Source: Blastocatellia bacterium
GTDB taxonomy: Bacteria; Acidobacteriota; Blastocatellia; UBA7656; JADIYM01
DNA length: 64,000 nucleotides
NCBI GenBank assembly: GCA_016705245.1
Contig: JADIYM010000001.1
Span: 372,001 to 436,000 of the forward strand
Reading direction: 5' to 3'
The translations under genes and the position numbers were made by a program. This document shows positions 34,972-42,974 of the stretch, piece by piece. The notes beneath the pieces were generated by a model, which was not told where the DNA came from, did no database searches, and saw only the letters and a list, made by a program, of their open reading frames with translations. Within the stretch, counting starts at the first letter, position 1, and each line of letters opens with the position of its first letter.

Positions 34972-36210
34972 ATGCCGGACCAGATCAACGAGGATTCCCT
35001 TTCCGACGCGAGTTTTCCGGACCCGTCCGAAACCGTCGTTCCATCGGTCCGCGTCCTGGACGTTCGGCGCCGATTCGGCCGCCAGGTCGTTCTCGATGGA
35101 GTTTCGTTCGATATTCCACCCGGAGAAATGCTGGTCGTCCTCGGCCCTTCGGGAAGTGGCAAGACCACGCTTCTGAGGCTGATCGCCGGGCTCGATCGGC
35201 CGGACTCAGGCGAGATCCTGCTGAAGGGGCAGTCGTCGGCTGGGCTGCAGCCGCAGGACCGGCAACTCGGGGTCGTATTCCAGGAACAGGCGTTGTTCCA
35301 GCACATGTCCGTGGAAGAGAACATCGCCTTCGGACTTCGCGTGCGCCACGTCGGCCGCGAGGAAATCGCGCGAAAGGTCGAGACGATGCTCGACCTCACG
35401 CGACTCGGGGCACATCGGCACAAGGTGCCTTCGCAACTCTCCGGAGGCCAGCGTCAACGCGTTGCAGTGGCCCGGGCGCTCGTGATCAAGCCCGATGCGA
35501 TGCTGTTCGACGAGCCGTTCAGTGCGCTCGACGCCGTCACGCGCACCGAGTTGCGACGGGAAGTCCGCCACACCCTCAAGACCGTCAATCTGGCGGCGAT
35601 GTTCATCACTCACGATCAGGAGGAAGCGCTCGAACTCGCGGACCGGATCGTCGTGCTCAACGAAGGGAAAATCGAACAGATCGGAACGCCGTTCGACGTC
35701 TACAACCACCCCGCTAACGAGTTCGTCGCGACCTTTCTCGGTGCCGCGAACGTGCTCCTCGGCCGGTACCGCGGCGGGAAGGTCATGCTCGGAGCAATGC
35801 GCCTCGACCCGCCCGACGGCATCCGTCCCCTTGAAGACGGCCAGCCCGTGAAGGCCATCGTTCGACCGGAGGACCTGGTACTCGGGTTCCAGCCCCAGTT
35901 CCTCGATGCCGCGCACTTTCTCGGCACAGGCTGGATAGAGGACGTCTCGTATATCGGCCCGTCAGAGCGCCTCATTATCCAGCTGAAGCTTCGGCCGCTG
36001 CGTGCGGGTGAAGCCGGCACGAGCTCGACACTCCTGCTCGTCGACGAGTCGTTCTCCGACACGGTACCCGTCATCGCGACGCGGTCGAAGTGGGATGCGT
36101 CCGAGATGCAGCTCTCGCCGGGTGATCGCGTGGTTGTGGGACTGAAGGACTACCGGGTGATGCCGCATTACCCCCTTGCGAGCGAAGCGGGCGCTAAGGT
36201 TTACACCTGA
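34972..36210 (+). CDS. cysA: Sulfate ABC transporter ATPase CysA
   Basis: A 412-residue ABC ATPase. Walker A GPSGSGKT near 57, Q-loop VFQEQALFQHM, signature LSGGQRQR near 156, Walker B MLFDEPFSALD and H-loop FITHDQEEA are intact. The C-terminal TOBE-like domain (IVRPEDLVLGF) is present. It powers CysT/CysW but is transcribed divergently from them across the Rrf2 gene. MPDQINED at 34972 is the chosen start; the open frame continues upstream. Confidence 0.95.
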   Translation: MPDQINEDSLSDASFPDPSETVVPSVRVLDVRRRFGRQVVLDGVSFDIPPGEMLVVLGPSGSGKTTLLRLIAGLDRPDSGEILLKGQSSAGLQPQDRQLGVVFQEQALFQHMSVEENIAFGLRVRHVGREEIARKVETMLDLTRLGAHRHKVPSQLSGGQRQRVAVARALVIKPDAMLFDEPFSALDAVTRTELRREVRHTLKTVNLAAMFITHDQEEALELADRIVVLNEGKIEQIGTPFDVYNHPANEFVATFLGAANVLLGRYRGGKVMLGAMRLDPPDGIRPLEDGQPVKAIVRPEDLVLGFQPQFLDAAHFLGTGWIEDVSYIGPSERLIIQLKLRPLRAGEAGTSSTLLLVDESFSDTVPVIATRSKWDASEMQLSPGDRVVVGLKDYRVMPHYPLASEAGAKVYT

Positions 36211-36253
36211 GTCCGCGGGATCGCTCAGTAGCCAGGGACGTGGCGCTGCCGTA

Positions 36254-36372
36254 CAGAGAACACAGAGGCTCAGACACCACAGAGCCTCGACATTGGCCTC
36301 GAACTGCGGACGAGCCTTCGTGGATGAATTGCATCGACCTCTGTGTTCTCTGAGCCTCTGTGTTCTCTGGTC
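36254..36372. repeat. Intergenic inverted repeat, variant C (copy 7)
   Basis: The left arm CAGAGAACACAGAGGCTCAG and the right arm TGAGCCTCTGTGTTCTCTG are 19-20 bp and essentially complementary, about 75 nt apart. A related CTCTG-rich design with a different core. Confidence 0.85.
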
Positions 36373-36484
36373 CGGCAACGCCTTCTTCTCGGAAATGAGT
36401 TGACGTTCACGCCGATCCACGCTATCTCCTACCTGCGTGATAGGCTTTATCTCAACGCGTCGACCTCGCGAAGGAGCTCTCCCC

Positions 36485-37972
36485 ATGCGACAACTCTCGC
36501 TTCCGCTGATCGTCATCGTCGTCGGACTGGCCGCAACGCCGGCCATCGCCGGGCAGCAACCGCCGGTGTCGCTGTCGATTAACAACTCATCCGCTGCACC
36601 GTCAAAGGACACTTCGTCCGCGCCACTCACGGGAACCACGGAGATCGACATGCTCCGTGGCGAGGTCGAGGCACTTCGAGCCATTGTCGATCGCCAGTCC
36701 CGGCTGCTCGACGAATTGGATCGTCGTCTTCAAGCCGTGACGTCGACGAACTCGGAAGCAGCCACCGTCGCCTCGCCGACCGCAGCCGTACCTGAGGACG
36801 CCGCACCGGTTGCCGTTCAGAAGCCGACCGACGAAGCCCTCGAGAAGAAGGTGGACGAGCTCGTGAGGCGCTGGGGCAAGCTTCGCCTTACGGGCGACAT
36901 CCAGGCAAGGTACGAGGGGTTCTTCAACCAGGGGTTCGACCTGCCGGTCGATGTGCCGGCGCGCAATCGCCTTCGGGTTCGGGTCCGCGCTCAGCTGGCT
37001 GGCGATATCGGCAGCAACTTCGATTGGGGCATACGACTGGCATCGGGGAGCTTCAACAACCCGATCAGTCCGCAGCAGTCGTTGACCGACTTCTACAATC
37101 GGAAGCCGATCGGCATCGACCGGGCGTATCTGCACTTCGACACGAAGTCCGACGGAACCAACCTCGAGCTCTGGATGGGCAAGTTCGAGGCTCCGTGGAA
37201 GCGCACGGCACTGACGTTCGACGAGGATCTGCAGCCCGAAGGCCTCGCGCAGTCCCTCTGGGTCGACGTCTCGAAGGACGGACTGCTGCGATCGGTTGAA
37301 TTCACGGCCTGGCAGCTACCGTATCGCGAGCGCGCGATCGGCGCCGACGCGGTTCTGTTCGGCGGCCAGGTCCTGACGGACTGGAAGCTTTCGGAGAACT
37401 GGGGCCTGACGCTCGCCGGGACGTTTCACGACTTCGAGCAGGTCAACGTGATTCCGGCGGCGGTGGCGGTGGCGCCCGGTGTCGTCAATGCGGGGTTCGA
37501 ATACGGAACGACGAACACGGTCGTCATCAACCCGTTCACGAACCTGCCCGAATACCGATCGGACTATCGAGTGATCGATGCCATCGTCGAACTCCGAAAC
37601 GCGGGTCCCGGCAAGGATGGCCGCTGGCCGATCGTGCTTCGTGCGGACTGGATTCACAACACGAGCGCCTTCAACAACCAGAAGGACGGTGGACAGCTCG
37701 AGGCAATCATTGGACGGCGTCAGGAGCAGGGTGACTGGTCGTTCGACTACAGCTTCTGGAAGGTCGAGCGTGAGGCGTTCCCGTCCGTCTTCATGGATTC
37801 CGAGATGCTGATCCAGACGAACAGCGTGACCCATTCAGCGCGGGCCCGGTACATGCTGCGAAAGCAGGTCGAGTTTGCGTGGAGGTACTTCGCGCATCGC
37901 CGTCTTGCGACGACGGCGGCGGATAACCGCTGGACGAACCACCTGCAGTTCGACGTGCAGTACCGGTTCTGA
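36485..37972 (+). CDS. Putative outer-membrane porin with N-terminal coiled coil
   Basis: A 495-residue exported protein. The signal peptide (LPLIVIVVGLAATPAIAG) is followed by a coiled-coil-like segment (GEVEALRAIVDRQSRLLDEL, about 60-85). From about residue 135 amphipathic beta-strands run to the C-terminus, which ends ...LQFDVQYRF, a C-terminal aromatic outer-membrane signal. This matches the 'putative porin' family in Acidobacteriota and Bacteroidota. It may take up anions such as sulfate given its position after cysA, but that is only proximity. Confidence 0.82.
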   Translation: MRQLSLPLIVIVVGLAATPAIAGQQPPVSLSINNSSAAPSKDTSSAPLTGTTEIDMLRGEVEALRAIVDRQSRLLDELDRRLQAVTSTNSEAATVASPTAAVPEDAAPVAVQKPTDEALEKKVDELVRRWGKLRLTGDIQARYEGFFNQGFDLPVDVPARNRLRVRVRAQLAGDIGSNFDWGIRLASGSFNNPISPQQSLTDFYNRKPIGIDRAYLHFDTKSDGTNLELWMGKFEAPWKRTALTFDEDLQPEGLAQSLWVDVSKDGLLRSVEFTAWQLPYRERAIGADAVLFGGQVLTDWKLSENWGLTLAGTFHDFEQVNVIPAAVAVAPGVVNAGFEYGTTNTVVINPFTNLPEYRSDYRVIDAIVELRNAGPGKDGRWPIVLRADWIHNTSAFNNQKDGGQLEAIIGRRQEQGDWSFDYSFWKVEREAFPSVFMDSEMLIQTNSVTHSARARYMLRKQVEFAWRYFAHRRLATTAADNRWTNHLQFDVQYRF

Positions 37973-37973
37973 C

Positions 37974-38080
37974 GTCCTCTGCGCCTCTGCGAGACCTTTG
38001 CGTCTCTGCGAGAAACTCTTCTGACGCTTGGAAGAGTCTCTCGCAGAGACGCAGAGGACTCGCAGAGGCGCTGAGGCGCT
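37974..38080. repeat. Intergenic inverted repeat, family B (copy 8)
   Basis: GCGTCTCTGCGAGAAACTCTTC and GGAAGAGTCTCTCGCAGAGACGC are near-perfect arms around a short loop, flanked by further CTCTGCGAGA/TCTCGCAGAG blocks. It lies between convergent genes. Confidence 0.9.
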
Positions 38081-38100
38081 GAGACGCGTCCCGTCGTCCC

Positions 38101-38700
38101 CTACTTGATCGACTGCTTCCGGATCTGAAACGTGAAGCGCTGGTTGAAGAGCCCGGTTCCGTTGACGCCGATGATCTCCTCGAGAACTTCGCCGGTCGCG
38201 CCACTCAGGTCTCCCGCCCCGCCGATGATCGTGCGCAGCTGCGGTGGCCCGCCGTGGCCGCCCTCCGATACGAGCACGCGGCCGTCGTCGAACATGAAGT
38301 ACTGCGTGCCGAAGACGAACGGCGACGCTCCCGCGAGTATCTCGGTGAAGTCGTGGTTGAAGGTCCCGCGCAGCACCCACGTTCCGATGCTTCCCGGGGC
38401 TGACGTCGGATCGAACGGCCCGGGAGCCTCGAGCGAACCGCCAGGCTCGATCGTTCCGGCTGGATAGATCCTGCCCTCGACGATAAACGTGTCGCCGCGC
38501 CTGGCTTCGAGTAACGACGTTTCCCTGCCAAAGCGGAACGAGCTGGCATCGGTCGCCACGTCGACAGATAGCGTTATCGGTTTGGCATTCGCCGACTGGC
38601 GATGCTGTGCGTGGAGTCCCGGCGAGGCGGAACCGGCGGCGACTGCGATGGCGATGGCGCCGAGCCCCAGAGCGATGCGCGAAGAGATGGTCCTGTTCAT
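38101..38700 (-). CDS. Secreted allene-oxide-cyclase/dirigent-like barrel protein
   Basis: A 199-residue protein with a signal peptide (ALGLGAIAIAVAAGSASPG). The mature part contains GDTFIVEGRIYPAGTIEPGG, GTWVLRGTFNHDF, GTQYFMFDDGRVLVSEG and IIGGAGDLSGATGEV, the order of strands seen in AOC-like and dirigent-like beta-barrels. Bacterial members are mostly uncharacterised. The ATG at 38700 has a GGAGG-like site upstream. Confidence 0.72.
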   Translation of the reverse strand: MNRTISSRIALGLGAIAIAVAAGSASPGLHAQHRQSANAKPITLSVDVATDASSFRFGRETSLLEARRGDTFIVEGRIYPAGTIEPGGSLEAPGPFDPTSAPGSIGTWVLRGTFNHDFTEILAGASPFVFGTQYFMFDDGRVLVSEGGHGGPPQLRTIIGGAGDLSGATGEVLEEIIGVNGTGLFNQRFTFQIRKQSIK

Positions 38701-38885
38701 GATGTCCTCCGTAGCTGCTGAATTCACACCGTCTGGCGCTGTCGAAGCGCGACGTCCGACGGGGAGGACGCGACGGTCACGTTCGTGTCCCGGATTTCCC
38801 GTCCTGTCGATGAACGCGCACGTTTGCCGCCGGAACTGGCATGGGCGGGCGAACTTTTTTGCGGCTCTTCCCGTGTGGCGCCGGG

Positions 38886-38894
38886 TGCTATACT
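38886..38894 (+). promoter_or_regulatory. Extended -10 promoter of the ECF sigma/kinase pair
   Basis: TGCTATACT (TG-n plus a TATACT hexamer, five of six) lies about 80 nt upstream of the sigma-factor start. No convincing -35 is seen, as is common for extended -10 promoters. Confidence 0.45.
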
Positions 38895-38977
38895 GCGCGG
38901 TGCTCGCAACTCGCTGAAAACAAGCCGGTAAGCCACTGATTGGAGATGCTGATCCGATACTCGGTTGGAGGGAATCG

Positions 38978-39571
38978 ATGACATCGGAGGCACAGCCCGA
39001 GGTCACGGAACTGCTCATTGCCTGGAGCAACGGCGATCCGACGGCGCTCGACCGGCTCATGCCGCTCGCCTACGACGAGCTGCATCGTCTTGCGCGGCGC
39101 TACATGCGGCGCGAGCCTGCCGACCACACCCTGCAGACTTCGGCCCTGGTCAACGAGGCCTATCTGCGGCTCATCGACCAGCGGCGCGTGCAATGGCAGA
39201 ACCGCGCACACTTCTTCGCGATTTCGGCACAGCTCATGCGACGGATCCTGGTCAGCATGGCACGGGCCCGGCATGCCCACAAACGCGGCAACGATGCGCG
39301 GCCAGTGTCTCTCGATGACGCGCTCGTCATCTCCAACGAACGCGCTGCGGAGCTCGTGGCGCTCGACGACGCGCTGGTCGAACTGGCGCGCCTCGATCCC
39401 CGTCGCAGCCAGGTTGTCGAGCTTCGTTACTTCGGGGGATTGAGCGTCAAGGAGACAGCAGAGGTCCTGAAGCTCTCGGAAGAAACCGTCATGCGCGACT
39501 GGAATCGGGCGAAGGCCTGGCTGTGCGTGCAGCTTGACGCGACTGCGAACGGGGAAACTCCCGAACCATGA
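38978..39571 (+). CDS. ECF-subfamily RNA polymerase sigma factor
   Basis: A 197-residue sigma factor. Region 2 is PLAYDELHRLARRYMRREP and ALVNEAYLRLIDQ; region 4 is VELRYFGGLSVKETAEVLKL with EETVMRDWNRAKAWL. It belongs to the subgroup common in Acidobacteriota and Planctomycetota that occurs next to Ser/Thr kinases. Its stop overlaps the start of the kinase gene (ATGA), so the pair is co-translated; the kinase may control this sigma factor in place of a classic anti-sigma. No anti-sigma gene is nearby. Confidence 0.92.
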   Translation: MTSEAQPEVTELLIAWSNGDPTALDRLMPLAYDELHRLARRYMRREPADHTLQTSALVNEAYLRLIDQRRVQWQNRAHFFAISAQLMRRILVSMARARHAHKRGNDARPVSLDDALVISNERAAELVALDDALVELARLDPRRSQVVELRYFGGLSVKETAEVLKLSEETVMRDWNRAKAWLCVQLDATANGETPEP

Positions 39572-42500
39572 CACCCGAGCGTTATCAGCGAATCAGTGCA
39601 ATCGTCGACGGAGCCCTGGACCTTCCGGAGAGCGAGCGTGATCGATTCGTCGAGCTCAAGTGCGCGGGCGATGAGGATCTGCGGGAACATGTGACCCGGT
39701 TGCTCGAGGCCGAAAAGCGCCACGACTCGTTTCTTGACGTTCCGGCGTTCGAGGTCGCGGCGCGCGACGCCGCCGAACACCATATCGATTCGCTGATCGG
39801 TCGACACCTCGGGCCATATCGGATCGACTCGCTTCTCGGCGTCGGCGGGATGGGAGAGGTTTTTCGCGCGGAAGACACGCGGCTCAACAGGCCCGTCGCA
39901 CTGAAGCTCCTGCCGACCAGCGCCTCGTTCGACGAAGCCGCGCGACGACGGTTTCTCCGTGAGGCTCGAGCTGCGTCGGCGCTGTCGAACTCCGGTATCG
40001 TCACCATCCACTCCATCGAGCGCGTCGACGGTCGTGACGCCATTGTCATGGAATACGTGGCCGGAGAGACACTTCGGCAGCTCATCGACCGGGGGCCGCT
40101 TCCCCTCAAGCGGGTCGTTGCGATCGGATCCCAGGTCGCGAACGCGATCGCCGTCGCTCACGAGGCGGGACTCGTGCACCGCGACCTCAAGCCATCGAAC
40201 ATCCTCATCACGGAGGACGGTCAGGCCAAGGTCGTGGACTTCGGGCTCGCCAAGCGGTTTCGTGTCCCTGACGGCGAGGCGGACCCGGTCGCAACCATCA
40301 CCGAGGTCGGCCTCATAATGGGCACCGCCGCCTACATGTCGCCGGAGCAGACACGGGGCGAGGATCTGGACGGTCGCTCTGACATCTTCTCGCTCGGTTG
40401 CGTGATCTACGAGGCTGCCACCGGCCACAGGCCGTTCGGGGGCAAGACTGTTCCTTCCATTCTCGTCTCGATAATCACGAAGGAGCCTCCGGTGCCGAGC
40501 TCGCTTCGGGAAGACCTGCCCGCAGGATTCGACGAATTTGTCGCCCGAGCGCTTGCGAAGGAACGCGAGGACCGGTTTTCGAGTGCGACCGAAATGCGAG
40601 ACAACCTCATCGCACTCGAGTCGCCGAACTTGAACCCTGCCGGACCGGCCGTCCGGCGGCCACGATGGGCCATCGCGATCGCGGCCGCGGCGCTCCTGGT
40701 CATCGTCGGTGCCGGCCTGTGGTACGTCTGGCGCCAGCGGTCGATCGCGTGGGCGCGAAACGCGGTCGTCGAGGCCGAGAGACTTGCGCACGACGAGAAG
40801 TATTTCGAGGCCTTCGAGCTTCTCTCCCAGGCAGAGGGTTACCTGTCGGGCGACCCGTCGATGGCAAGATTGCTCCCCGTTGTGACCGACGACCTCTCGG
40901 TGAAGACAGCGCCAGCCGGCGCCACCGTCTACCTCCGGAGGTTCGACCCGGGTCAACCGGACCACGAGCCTGTGCGCGAGCTCATCGGATCCACGCCAAT
41001 CGAACACCTGTTGACTGGACGTGCCGACTACATCCTTGAAATCGAGAAGGACGGATTCGTGCCGGTGCGCCGCACGATCTCGAGTGCTCTCGATCGCGTC
41101 CAGAGCGCGGCGCTCGGTCCAGTGGGACTTCGGCGACGCGTCGAGACGGTCGAGCCCGAGTCGGAGCGTCCGCGGGTTTTTCTCGATGCCGACGCGCCAA
41201 TCGTCATTGACGTCGCGCTCGTCGAGTCAGGCGGAGTGCCGGAACGGATGGTGCCGGTGGCCGGCGGCGAGTATCGACTTCTGGGCTACGGGCGGCCGTC
41301 GCTGGCGACCGTGCAGCTCGATCCGTATTTCATCGATACCTTCGAGGTTTCGAACGCCGAGTTTCGAGAGTTCATCCGGGCCGGCGGCTACCTGAAAAAG
41401 GAGTACTGGCGCCACCCGTTTCGCTTGGACGGACGGGTTCTCTCGTGGGACGAAGCCATGGCCCGGTTCCGCGATCGCACGGACCTGCCGGGCCCGAAAA
41501 CCTGGTCGAATCAGACATTTCCCGATGGTGAATCCGCTCATCCCGTCACCGATGTGAGTTGGTACGAAGCCGCGGCCTACGCCGAGTTTCGCGGTAAGCG
41601 GCTGCCGACAATCTTTCAGTGGGAGAAGGCGGCGCGCAACGGAGCGGTCACGGTCGGCGACGGCTTCATCATGCCGTGGGGACTCGGCCGGTCGTGGCAG
41701 GGCCGTGACGCGCGTGCAAACTACCTTGGAAGCGGGACCGCACCCGTCGAGAGTCGGCCGTTCGGGATGAGCTCGTTCGGCTGCTTCAACATGGCGGGCA
41801 ACGTGGCCGAATGGTGCGTGAACTCCACGGACGCCGGCTTCACGACCGCTGGCGGATCGTGGAAGGACCCGTTGTATCTCTTCTCGTCCTACGGAGCCTT
41901 TCCCGGTGCGTTTGCATCGAGCGCATTGGGATTTCGATGCGTGCTGGTGCCCGAGCCGGCTGCGGGCGATCAGGGCGGGATGCCGTTGCGCCCGGATGCC
42001 GATGTTCCGCGTTACACCCCGCCGTCGGACGCAGCGAACGCCGCGATGCTGCGGCACTACACGTACGACCGGACGCCGCTCGATGCGCGCGTCGTCGACG
42101 TGGTCGACACTGCGGACTGGCGGCGAGAGAAGATCGAATATGTGGGCGCCGGGGGCGGTACGGCAGTCGCCTATCTCTACCTTCCCAGGAATGTCGCGTT
42201 GCCGGTGCAGGTTATTCACTACATTCCGACCGATGCGGCCTACTACGGGTTTACGGTCCCGGACGAAGTCGAGGCGGCGACCGCAGCCTACATCAAGTCG
42301 GGGCGAGCCGTTTTCGCCGTGGTGCTGGAAGGTTACCGAGAGCGACCAGTTCAGTCAGGAAGCCCGATTCCATCGAGGGACACAATCGCCTTCCGTGAGT
42401 TCATGGTCCGTTGGGCGACGGATCACGCTCGGGGAATCGATTACCTGGAAACGCGACCGGAGATCGACCCTTCGCGCATCGCGAGCCTCTCGATGAGCGT

Positions 42501-42834
42501 CAACACCAGGAAGATCACGCTTGTGTCGATCGAGCGACGATACCGATCCGTGGTGATGGTGGGAGCGGGGCTGTTGACGACGTGGACGAACATTATTCCC
42601 GAGTGCAACGGCGCGAACTTCGCGTCGTTCATGACGGCTCCGAAGCTGATGATCCACGGGCGGTATGACGAGATGTTCACGTTGCGCACGGAGGCCGAGC
42701 CGCTCTTTGCGCTGTTGCGCGAGCCCAAGGAATTGAAGCTCGTCGACGACGGTCACATCCCGACACTGGAAGCAACGGTCCCGATCGTGAATCGATGGCT
42801 GGATGAGACGATGGGACCAGTGCGGAGGGAATGA
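39568..42834 (+). CDS. Ser/Thr kinase - TM - PEGA - SUMF1/FGE-like - alpha/beta-hydrolase fusion
   Basis: A 1088-residue membrane protein. The leader MTPERYQRIS is followed by a kinase with GVGGMGEV near 91, VALKLL, HRDLKPSN near 205, DFGLAKRF and GTAAYMSPEQ. A TM helix lies near 368-388 (IAIAAAALLVIVGAGLWYVW). A PEGA-like domain (SVKTAPAGATVYLRRF) spans about 441-508. A formylglycine-generating-enzyme-like domain spans about 557-797 (VTDVSWYEAAAYAEFRGKRL, GNVAEWCVNS, GFRC). A C-terminal alpha/beta-hydrolase-like domain (about 828-1088) has IASLSMS where GXSXG is expected, so catalysis is doubtful, though HGRYDE and DDGH resemble the acid and His positions. Kinase inside, the rest probably outside. 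Confidence 0.93.
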   Translation: MTPERYQRISAIVDGALDLPESERDRFVELKCAGDEDLREHVTRLLEAEKRHDSFLDVPAFEVAARDAAEHHIDSLIGRHLGPYRIDSLLGVGGMGEVFRAEDTRLNRPVALKLLPTSASFDEAARRRFLREARAASALSNSGIVTIHSIERVDGRDAIVMEYVAGETLRQLIDRGPLPLKRVVAIGSQVANAIAVAHEAGLVHRDLKPSNILITEDGQAKVVDFGLAKRFRVPDGEADPVATITEVGLIMGTAAYMSPEQTRGEDLDGRSDIFSLGCVIYEAATGHRPFGGKTVPSILVSIITKEPPVPSSLREDLPAGFDEFVARALAKEREDRFSSATEMRDNLIALESPNLNPAGPAVRRPRWAIAIAAAALLVIVGAGLWYVWRQRSIAWARNAVVEAERLAHDEKYFEAFELLSQAEGYLSGDPSMARLLPVVTDDLSVKTAPAGATVYLRRFDPGQPDHEPVRELIGSTPIEHLLTGRADYILEIEKDGFVPVRRTISSALDRVQSAALGPVGLRRRVETVEPESERPRVFLDADAPIVIDVALVESGGVPERMVPVAGGEYRLLGYGRPSLATVQLDPYFIDTFEVSNAEFREFIRAGGYLKKEYWRHPFRLDGRVLSWDEAMARFRDRTDLPGPKTWSNQTFPDGESAHPVTDVSWYEAAAYAEFRGKRLPTIFQWEKAARNGAVTVGDGFIMPWGLGRSWQGRDARANYLGSGTAPVESRPFGMSSFGCFNMAGNVAEWCVNSTDAGFTTAGGSWKDPLYLFSSYGAFPGAFASSALGFRCVLVPEPAAGDQGGMPLRPDADVPRYTPPSDAANAAMLRHYTYDRTPLDARVVDVVDTADWRREKIEYVGAGGGTAVAYLYLPRNVALPVQVIHYIPTDAAYYGFTVPDEVEAATAAYIKSGRAVFAVVLEGYRERPVQSGSPIPSRDTIAFREFMVRWATDHARGIDYLETRPEIDPSRIASLSMSVNTRKITLVSIERRYRSVVMVGAGLLTTWTNIIPECNGANFASFMTAPKLMIHGRYDEMFTLRTEAEPLFALLREPKELKLVDDGHIPTLEATVPIVNRWLDETMGPVRRE

Positions 42835-42854
42835 CGGGTGGAGGAGTCTCTTGC

Positions 42855-42953
42855 TCGCTCTCCGCGTCTCTGGTCCTTTGCGTCTCTGCGAGAAACCTGA
42901 CCTCAGGTCGTGTTTCTCGCAGAGACGCAAAGGACTCGCAAAGGCGCAGAGAG
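42855..42953. repeat. Intergenic inverted repeat, family B (copy 9)
   Basis: A perfect 21-bp inverted repeat (42876-42896 with 42912-42932) with an inner ACCTGA/TCAGGT dyad, between the convergent kinase and tricorn genes. Confidence 0.95.
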
Positions 42954-42974
42954 GTGACGCCGCTCTGAAGGCCG

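Noticed and set aside
40398..41039. Plus-strand frame inside the kinase/PEGA gene
   Set aside because: Alternative-frame shadow of the kinase C-lobe and TM region, Arg-rich, without motifs.
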